Shown in pieces: positions 58,901 to 64,000 of a stretch of DNA of 64,000 bases. Made by a program: the position numbers and the translations under genes. The notes below the pieces were generated by a model. It was not told the origin of the DNA, did no database searches, and saw only the letters and a list, made by a program, of their open reading frames with translations. The DNA comes from Nannocystis pusilla (GTDB lineage Bacteria; Myxococcota_A; Polyangia; Nannocystales; Nannocystaceae): contig NZ_JAIRAU010000057.1 in assembly GCF_020073745.1 (NCBI RefSeq), positions 1-64,000 on the forward strand. The letters run 5' to 3'. The first letter of the stretch is position 1. Each line of letters begins with the position of its first letter.

Positions 58901-59819
58901 CCGCCGGCGAGCGCGCCAGGCAGCGGTCGATCAGCTTGGCGAAGCGGCCGTCGACGCCCGGGGCCACGTCCTGCAGCGCGCGCGGAGCTGTCTCTTGGGA
59001 CAGGCGCGCGAGCTCGAGCGTGCTGCTCGCCTCGAGCGGCGGGTGGCCGGCGCAGAGGATGTAGAGCAGCGCGCCGAGGGCGTAGATGTCGGAGCTGCGA
59101 GTGGCCGGCTCGGCCCGCCACAGCTCGGGCGCCATGTAGTACGGCGTGCCGACGATGACCTCGGAGCTCTCGTCGTCGGCGGGGGAGCCGGCGAGGCGCC
59201 CGGTCATGGTGCTGTCGAGCTGGGCGACGACGTCGACCCTGGGGCTGCCGTACTCCTGGGTGTCGCCGTTTCGGCCGTAGAGGTCGATCACGGCGGGCAG
59301 CGGCGTCTTGGCGTCGGGCCGGAGCTTGCCGGGGCCCTGCGGCACCAGCTTGGCCAGGCCGAAGTCGAGGAGCTTGACCTCGCCGAGCTCGTTGCGCATG
59401 ACGTTGGCGAGCTTGATGTCGCGGTGGAGCACGCCCTGGCGGTGGGCCGCCGCGAGCCCGCGGGCCAGGCCCACCGCGATCGTCAGCGCCTCCTGCCACG
59501 GCAGCGCGCCGCGGATCTCCGACAGCGGCTCGCCGCGGACGTACTCGGAGATGATGTAGAGCCGCCCCTCGAGCTCGCCGATGCGGTGGATCGCCATGAC
59601 GTTCGGGTGGGCGATCCGGGCCGCGGCGCGCGCCTCGATGACGAACCGCTCGCGCGTGCGCGGGTTCGCCTCGCGGGCGTTGATGAACTTGATGGCGACG
59701 GGCCGGTCGAGGATCGTGTCGTGGCCCAGGAACACCACGCCCATGCTGCCGCTGCCGAGCACGCGGACCAGGCGGTACTCATCGAACTGCTGCGGAAGCG
59801 TCCACTCGCCAGTGTTCAT
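55953..59819 (-). CDS. Ser/Thr protein kinase fused to a STAND ATPase and an FGE-like domain
   Basis: A 1288-residue signalling protein. Residues 15-320 are a Pkn2-type kinase: Gly loop GSGSMG, K44, HRDIKLAN (D134), DFG (D152) and APE near 231. About 80 residues separate DFG from APE, so the activation segment carries an insert. Next is a novel-STAND ATPase (Walker A GDSGVGKSS at 375-383, Walker B-like FILFIDQLEEL). A membrane helix is near 762-780, then helical and PEGA-like parts. A SUMF1/FGE domain occupies about 1000-1275 (VSAISWDDAQAYLAWLDR, LVGNVWEWTAS, IIRGGAYYYDE). The kinase is cytoplasmic, the FGE part probably periplasmic. Confidence 0.9.
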   Translation of the reverse strand: MNTGEWTLPQQFDEYRLVRVLGSGSMGVVFLGHDTILDRPVAIKFINAREANPRTRERFVIEARAAARIAHPNVMAIHRIGELEGRLYIISEYVRGEPLSEIRGALPWQEALTIAVGLARGLAAAHRQGVLHRDIKLANVMRNELGEVKLLDFGLAKLVPQGPGKLRPDAKTPLPAVIDLYGRNGDTQEYGSPRVDVVAQLDSTMTGRLAGSPADDESSEVIVGTPYYMAPELWRAEPATRSSDIYALGALLYILCAGHPPLEASSTLELARLSQETAPRALQDVAPGVDGRFAKLIDRCLARSPAARFASADELCTALELLLTTGPIAEVIHGNPYRGLQAFEARHRAVFFGRVAEVRAVVDRLRVQSFVLVAGDSGVGKSSLCRAGVLPQASEPPGVGGRTWSSVAMIPGRRPLQTLVSALASHFTLKEEALRTLLMGEPEGLVRLLARRQGKDRGFILFIDQLEELVTLSEAPQVEPFGRFLTAFASGVPSLRLLASVRGDFLTRAAALPLLGPFINPAVYLLTPLTREGMREAIVGPAGLQGVHFESEGLVDEVIQAGVEGSLPLLQFALAELWEAREAGSKIITANDLEKIGRVTGALARHADNVVAGLPPSQRIAVRRLLMRLVTIEDTRASLPLEDLVSSDPASEAALEALVRGRLVVAREAQDGTVHEIAHEALIRNWGTLQRWINEERESREIRHRLEQAAVEWQRLGQGRIGLWTAEQLMEADKLEAASLRAREREFIAASAAEQRRRRWVRRAMVATLPLVAGLAFTGVKIQEARALAAKVDDQLARARQAFADAHAHDLAAETSRVEAMRKFDARDVPGGEEEWARTQQRIEEADRTYKEAIMASEVALGFDPAQAEARRLVADALYERALLAEERHEPELAEELIARLKLYDDGSRQARWSAPASLSVAVTPDAARVKLSRYERDDAHRWVLVDPRELGPAPVAPLELAAGSYLLEIEIADREPIFYPVLLRRAEERRLALDIPPAAAIPAGFAFVAAGASQFGSADEDTIRRKFFFAAPQHEVVTGSYVIARRETTYREWIAFLDDLPATERALRTPGVEADRFQGGVRLEPIDDSWRLVMKAGEATYVARVGETLKYAGREALVEQDWLDMPVSAISWDDAQAYLAWLDRTGRVPGARLCSEWEWERAARGADARNFPHADAITRDEANYDETYARVAEHVGPDVVGAHPASRSPFGVDDLVGNVWEWTASSLADDEGIIRGGAYYYDEVTCRSVNRYPWAKAVRESTLGLRVCASIATDAVAIADRKPTSGS
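58986..59005. repeat. Dispersed stem-loop inside the kinase gene
   Basis: AGCTGTCT-CTTG-GGACAGGC, with a perfect CTGTC/GACAG core, in codons of the kinase C-lobe (ARLSQETAP). Confidence 0.55.
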
Positions 59820-59865
59820 CGGTCGAGCGTCGACCCCTCCATTTATCGCTTCGGCGATGCTGACA

Positions 59866-59871
59866 AGTATA
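59866..59871 (-). promoter_or_regulatory. -10 element for the kinase gene
   Basis: On the minus strand TATACT lies about 46 nt before the ATG. The -35 is weak. A GGAGGGG sequence lies in the leader about 14-20 nt before the ATG. Confidence 0.4.
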
Positions 59872-59912
59872 TACGGCGGACCTCGCGTTCAGAGCCCTCG
59901 TGGGCCCTCTGC

Positions 59913-60404
59913 TCACCCGCCGGCGCCGGCCCCTCCGGGCCATGCGCCACTCGCGGATGCGCCGCTGCGGGCGTCGGCACCGGACACGTGCACCTGACGG
60001 CGGCCCTCGACCTGGTACAGGAATTCGAGCGCGGCGTCGAAGCTCGCCCCCTCGCCGACGACCTGCACCACGATCTTGCCAGCCCCCGCGCCGATCTCGA
60101 GCACGAGCCGGCGCGTGGTGCCGTACAGCAGCATCAACAGCAGCGCCACGCCGAACAGCCCGTAGGTGATCATGCGGTCGTACTCGAGGGCGGCGATCCC
60201 GAGCACCGCGGTCACGGCCGCCAGCCACAGCAGCCACGGCAGATGATGACGTCCCAATCGCACCCATTGCACCGCGTCGACCGGCATCGACGTCAGCGCC
60301 GCCGACGAGCCCTCGCGCGCGTCCTGCCAGACCCGGTGGGATGTCAGCGTGATGTCCCGCCAGGTGGAGATCAGGTGCTCGCCGCGCAACAGCTTGCGGT
60401 TCAT
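59913..60404 (-). CDS. PH-domain-like membrane protein
   Basis: A 163-residue membrane protein. The start MNRKLLRGEHLISTWRDITLTSHRVW has the pattern of bacterial PH-like membrane proteins (GE-x-x-I, then R-x-x-T-L-T-x-x-R). Two membrane helices follow (LPWLLWLAAVTAVLGIAAL, MITYGLFGVALLLMLLYG). A short beta segment (RRLVLEIGAGAGKIVVQVV) resumes the PH-like fold, and a Gly/Ala tail ends it. Function unknown. It lies upstream of the kinase gene on the same strand but with a separate promoter between them. Confidence 0.65.
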   Translation of the reverse strand: MNRKLLRGEHLISTWRDITLTSHRVWQDAREGSSAALTSMPVDAVQWVRLGRHHLPWLLWLAAVTAVLGIAALEYDRMITYGLFGVALLLMLLYGTTRRLVLEIGAGAGKIVVQVVGEGASFDAALEFLYQVEGRRQVHVSGADARSGASASGAWPGGAGAGG

Positions 60405-61036
60405 AACGGTCGCGGCATGCTACCGCCGCCGCCAGGAGCGAGAAAGCGCGGCGGCCCGGCCCGTCGTGGTCGGTCCTCCTCGCCGCTCGTCGGCGCCGAC
60501 ACTGCTGACCCTGCTCGCCGGCAAAGCGCCCGTACGAGCCGCCTGCGCCGCATCTGCGGGCCCTCCGGCGCGCGCCGCCGAGCGGCCGCGGCTGCCGTCG
60601 CGTCCGGGTCGACCGCGGCGCTCGCGGTTGCAGCTACATCGGTCGGCGACGGCGCAGCTTCCGCAGACAACGATCTGTCCGCGACCCGGCGAGCGACGCT
60701 GGCGCAAGTGCGGTCCGAACGGATCTTCAGTCATCCGCTCAAGCACTTCACCAAGAGCGACGGATCCCGCCACGACCTGTGGTTTCCGTCCTTGCGAGGT
60801 CGAGGCCCATCCACACGTCGATGCTGTCCGCGGCGCTCGCCGAGGCTGCGGTGGAGCGCAAAGTTCGCGGGCCGAGCGTGATCGCTCCTGGCGCTGGGGA
60901 CAGGTCGATGCGAGGAGATCTCCTGCGCGCGCGCGGCAGCGAGGCCGGCAGGCGCGGGCCTACGCAGGCCTCTGCGCCGGCAGAGCTCGCCAGGCCGTAG
61001 CGCTTTGGGACATGTCCGAACGGTAACTTCGAGGCT
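60405..61036. other. Spacer without a recognised gene
   Basis: Open frames exist on both strands but show neither coding bias nor recognisable sequence. A GGACATGTCC palindrome is at 61008-61017, 20 bp after the helicase stop, where it may help end that transcript. Confidence 0.5.
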
Positions 61037-64000
61037 TCACACCGCGAGCACCACGTCGGCGGCGGGGAACAGCAGGACCGCGTCGACCTGCTTGCGCTCG
61101 AGGCCGGCCTGCTCGGCCGCGGCGGCGCGCCAGGCGGACACCGCCTCGCGGTAGAGGCGGGCCCGCTCCTCGGCCTCGGCCAGCTTCTCGATGTTGTCGA
61201 GGCAGAGGCCGTAGACAGTGGCCTTGCGGACATGTGCTTCGGAGCCTGTCTGTTCGGACAGGTCGAGAACGAGGTTGGGATCGAGCTCGAGCACGAGGCG
61301 GGCGATCTCGCCGGTCTGGAGGGCGCCGCCGTCGAGGCGGGCGAACGGGACCTGCCGCTCGACCCGCAGCGCGTCCGGGTCGCGGTCGCCGCGGGACAGC
61401 GCGGCGCGCAGGTTGGGGCCCTCGAGCACGCGCAGGAACTCCTGCACGCGCGCGCGCACCCACGTCTCGTCGCGGCTCGGCGCGGCGGCGCGGACGATCG
61501 CCTCGAGCTGCGGGGTGCTCGGGCGGAACTCCTCGAACCACGCGATCTCGGCGAACAGCGCCCGCATCGCCGCGCCCCAGTGGCTGAGCGGCGCGTCGGC
61601 CAGGTGCATGTGGTCGGCGACGGTGCGGCCGGGGTCCTGCGCGAGCACGGCGGCGCGCACCAGCGGGCCCTGCGACGGCAGGAAGCTCAGGCTCGGTGGC
61701 TCGCTCGCGGTGTCGCTGCTCGCCGGCCCGGACGGACGCGGCGCGCCCGTCGACTCGAGGTGCGGGTCGGAGGGGTCGACGACGCCGGGCGCGACGTAGG
61801 CGTGCGGCGCCAGCCAGCTGCGGTCGCCGTGCTCGAACAGGACGCTGTCGGGCTCGACCGGCCCCTCGTGGAGCGCGTGGATCAGCAGCGCCGAGGCCCG
61901 CGCCGGCGCGTTGCGGCTGCCCTCGTTCGGCGGGTCGACGAGCATGAACAGGCCCTCGCGCGCGCGCGTGACGGCGACGTAGAGGAGGCACAGGCTCTCG
62001 TGCGCCAGCCGGTCGATGTGCTGCTCGAAGATCGGGCGCAGGTCGTCGAACTGCTGCCACATGTCCTTCGAGACATGCCGGGCGATGCGGATCACCGGGC
62101 CGGCGTCGCCGTCGCGCTCGTAGACGACCTTGAGGGTGCGCGTCGAGGCCAGCTCGGTCTCGAGCTCGGGCAGGATGACGATGTCGAACTCGAGGCCCTT
62201 CGACTGGTGGACCGTCATGACCTGGACCGCGGAGGCGGCCGGGTCGGCGACGGGGCGGGTCTCGACCATGGCGACGAACTGGTCGCAGCGGAGGGTCCGC
62301 CGCTCGTCCCACACCTGGGCCAGCTGGATCAGCTGCATGCAGCGGCGGTACTGCCGCTCGTCGACCTGCGGGGCGATCGCGCGGATCCACTGCTGCAGCG
62401 TCGGCGCCAGCCCGTCGCTGGCGATCTGCCGGCGCACCCGCGCGGCCACGCGGCGCTGCAGGTTGCGGTCGTCCTTGTCGAAGCCGACCACCTGTCCCAG
62501 AGGACTGGCGAAGACGTTGTAGCCGGCGATCGAGTGGTCGGGGTGGTCGGCGAGGCGCAGCAGGTCGAGGATCGCGTTGACCGCCGGGGCGTCGGTGAGC
62601 GGGCCGCCGCCGCGGCCGGTGGCGGGGATCTTCAGGCGGGTCGGCCCGAGCTCGTAGAGCACGCGACCGACGGCGCCGTTGGTCCGCAGGAGCACGCCGA
62701 TCGTCTTGCCCGGGTGGCGGTGGTACAGCTCGGCGACCAGCGCGGCGGCCTCTTGCAGGCGCAGCGCCTGCCGCTTGCCCTGGTCCTCGCAGCGACCGAC
62801 CGCGCGCAGCTGCACGTAGCCGGGGAGCTTGCGGGTGGTCGTGTGCTGCTCGAACTCGGCGTCCCACCGCCGCGTCGCGTACGGGTAACGCAGCAGCGAC
62901 GGGTTGTCCTTGAGGTCGGTGAAGATCTTGTTGACGACCTCGATCACCGCGGGCGACGAGCGGAAGCTGGTCGCCAGGGTCTCCTTGTGCAGCACCTGGC
63001 CACCTGGCCGATGGAGCAGATCGTCGAGGCGCGAGAGGATCTCCGGGCAGGCGTTGCGCCAGCCGTAGATCGACTGCTTGACGTCGCCGACGCAGAAGAA
63101 GCTGCGCTCGTCGGTCGCGTACGACACCGTCTCGTCGACGATCGGCCGCAGCGCGTTCCACTGCTGGATGCTGGTGTCCTGCATCTCGTCGAGGAGGACG
63201 TGGCGCAGGCGGGCGTCGATGCGGAAGCAGATCTCGTCGAGGTGGCCGGACAGGTCGGCCTGGGCCAGCGCGACGGTCAGGTCGGCGAAGGTCAGGACCT
63301 TGTGGTCGCGCTTGACGCGGCGGTAGCAGCTGTCGAACAGCTGCAGCAAGGTGCAGGTGGCCCGCGTCTGCTCGATGACGCGGCGGCGGAACACCCCGCG
63401 CGCGTGGCCGAGGAGCCGGCGATACGCGAACACCGTGGTCGGCGCGATCGGCTTATTGTAGTAGACGAGCTCGTTCTCGGCGACCTTCTTGGCCAGGCCG
63501 GTGGTGAAGAACTCCATCCAGTCGTCGGAGCTGCCGGTCCGGCACTGCTCGGCGCGCTGGCAGTCCTTGGCGTGGGCCTCGATGCCGCGCTTGCCGAGGT
63601 CGGTCGGCACGGCGAACTTGAGCGCCGCGATCGCGTCGTCGAGCTCGGCCTCGCCGAGCACCGGCTCGGGCGCGATGGCCTCCCACGCCGAGGTGTCCTG
63701 GGCCTCGCGGTAGAGGTCGTAGAGCGAGCTGACGGTGTTGTCGATGGTGTCGGTGACCGCCCGCTCCGAGCTGCCCTCGGTGAGCGAGGCGAGCAGCTCG
63801 ATGATCGCCTCGGTGTCGCCCTCCTCGAGCATGAGCCCGATCGCCTCGCGGCGCAGGCGGAACGCCTCGTCCTCGTCGACGATCCGCGCGTCGGTCGGCA
63901 AGCCGAGCTCGAGCGAGAAGCAGCGCACGATCGTGCCGAAGAAGCTGTCGAGCGTGCGGATCTGCAGGCGGTGCAGGTTGTTCGCCAGGCTGGCCAGGAG
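61037..64000 (-). CDS. UvrD/RecB/AddA-type ATP-dependent helicase-nuclease (partial, N-terminus outside)
   Basis: The gene enters from beyond the right edge; 988 codons are inside the window. It begins within LQIRTLDSFFGTIVRCFSLE, the segment after the Walker A region, so motif I is missing here. Visible helicase motifs are VLLDEMQDTSIQQW (II), VGDVKQSIYGWR (III), TLATSFRSSPAVIEVV (IV), VMTVHQSKGLEFDIVIL (V) and LLYVAVTRAREGL (VI). This order and the long inserts fit RecB or AddA subunits that process double-strand breaks; the C-terminus looks short for a full nuclease domain. Stem-loops lie at 61228-61263, 62059-62078 and 62490-62509. Confidence 0.88.
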   Translation of the reverse strand, partial: LLASLANNLHRLQIRTLDSFFGTIVRCFSLELGLPTDARIVDEDEAFRLRREAIGLMLEEGDTEAIIELLASLTEGSSERAVTDTIDNTVSSLYDLYREAQDTSAWEAIAPEPVLGEAELDDAIAALKFAVPTDLGKRGIEAHAKDCQRAEQCRTGSSDDWMEFFTTGLAKKVAENELVYYNKPIAPTTVFAYRRLLGHARGVFRRRVIEQTRATCTLLQLFDSCYRRVKRDHKVLTFADLTVALAQADLSGHLDEICFRIDARLRHVLLDEMQDTSIQQWNALRPIVDETVSYATDERSFFCVGDVKQSIYGWRNACPEILSRLDDLLHRPGGQVLHKETLATSFRSSPAVIEVVNKIFTDLKDNPSLLRYPYATRRWDAEFEQHTTTRKLPGYVQLRAVGRCEDQGKRQALRLQEAAALVAELYHRHPGKTIGVLLRTNGAVGRVLYELGPTRLKIPATGRGGGPLTDAPAVNAILDLLRLADHPDHSIAGYNVFASPLGQVVGFDKDDRNLQRRVAARVRRQIASDGLAPTLQQWIRAIAPQVDERQYRRCMQLIQLAQVWDERRTLRCDQFVAMVETRPVADPAASAVQVMTVHQSKGLEFDIVILPELETELASTRTLKVVYERDGDAGPVIRIARHVSKDMWQQFDDLRPIFEQHIDRLAHESLCLLYVAVTRAREGLFMLVDPPNEGSRNAPARASALLIHALHEGPVEPDSVLFEHGDRSWLAPHAYVAPGVVDPSDPHLESTGAPRPSGPASSDTASEPPSLSFLPSQGPLVRAAVLAQDPGRTVADHMHLADAPLSHWGAAMRALFAEIAWFEEFRPSTPQLEAIVRAAAPSRDETWVRARVQEFLRVLEGPNLRAALSRGDRDPDALRVERQVPFARLDGGALQTGEIARLVLELDPNLVLDLSEQTGSEAHVRKATVYGLCLDNIEKLAEAEERARLYREAVSAWRAAAAEQAGLERKQVDAVLLFPAADVVLAV
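61228..61263. repeat. Two overlapping dispersed stem-loops inside the helicase gene
   Basis: ACATGTGC-TTCG-GAGCCTGT (61230-61249) overlaps GCCTGTCT-GTTC-GGACAGGT (61244-61263). The second has six perfectly paired bases (CCTGTC and GACAGG). Confidence 0.6.
62059..62078. repeat. Dispersed stem-loop inside the helicase gene
   Basis: ACATGTCC-TTCG-AGACATGC, with one mismatched pair next to the TTCG loop; it codes for RHVSKDMWQQ. Confidence 0.65.

Noticed and set aside
60405..61036. Several overlapping open frames in the spacer before the helicase
   Set aside because: They lack coding bias and known motifs, and overlap one another on both strands.
8391..62509. Dispersed stem-loops as uptake sequences like those of Haemophilus or Neisseria
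   Set aside because: Uptake sequences are nearly invariant, whereas these arms vary together; one ComEA-like gene nearby is not enough support. Kept only as an analogy.

Overview
The window is very GC-rich, with G or C at almost every third codon position. It looks like chromosome from a myxobacterium (Myxococcota), most likely of the Nannocystaceae type. Support comes from a MYXO-CTERM sorting tail, Thr/Ser-rich lipoproteins with Cys-rich domains, an ADYC-domain protein, a large Ser/Thr kinase fused to a formylglycine-generating-enzyme-like domain, and several S41 peptidases. This is inference from sequence reading; no database search was run.

Layout. 1-10.2 kb (+): B12-dependent ribonucleotide reductase (nrdJ); a lower-GC hicAB toxin-antitoxin pair with a frameshifted hicA; a carboxy-terminal protease plus divergent polysaccharide deacetylase; an FHA protein overlapping an FG-GAP/MYXO-CTERM surface protein. 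10.4-14.2 kb: tRNA-Arg(TCG), a membrane subtilase, and a bfd-bfr iron-storage pair behind a Fur-box-like site. 14.3-20.0 kb (mostly -): a Crp-like regulator with an S41 lipoprotein and a LolA-like lipoprotein, a Roadblock-like gene (+), a second S41 protease and an Xre regulator. 20.2-25 kb (-): TonB-dependent receptor, small anchored protein, proC and a CxxC-rich protein. 25-35.6 kb: lipoproteins, a helix-hairpin-helix protein, a putative beta-barrel, a lipase-like hydrolase, a TPR protein, a repeat-rich gene of uncertain frame, a radical SAM protein and a methyltransferase. 36-43.4 kb (+): SWIM-SNF2 helicase, CrtI-like oxidoreductase, ThuA-like lipoprotein, FAD monooxygenase. 43.4-48.6 kb (-): an HTTM operon containing one fused and one split HTTM/partner-domain pair. 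48.8-55.8 kb: TlpA-like and SUMF1-like genes (+), then two Cys-rich lipoproteins, an S9 peptidase and the ADYC protein (-). 56-64 kb (-): kinase-STAND-FGE fusion, PH-like membrane protein and a RecB/AddA-type helicase cut by the window edge.

Two genome-wide patterns stand out. First, a degenerate stem-loop of about 20 bp (8-bp arms, 4-nt loop; ideal form ACATGTCC-N4-GGACATGT, with CTGTCC/GGACAG variants) is scattered through the whole window, in spacers and inside genes, at far higher density than base composition predicts. Second, many genes have a TANNNT hexamer 6-9 nt before the start codon, which suggests frequent leaderless transcription; I used it to choose several GTG starts.
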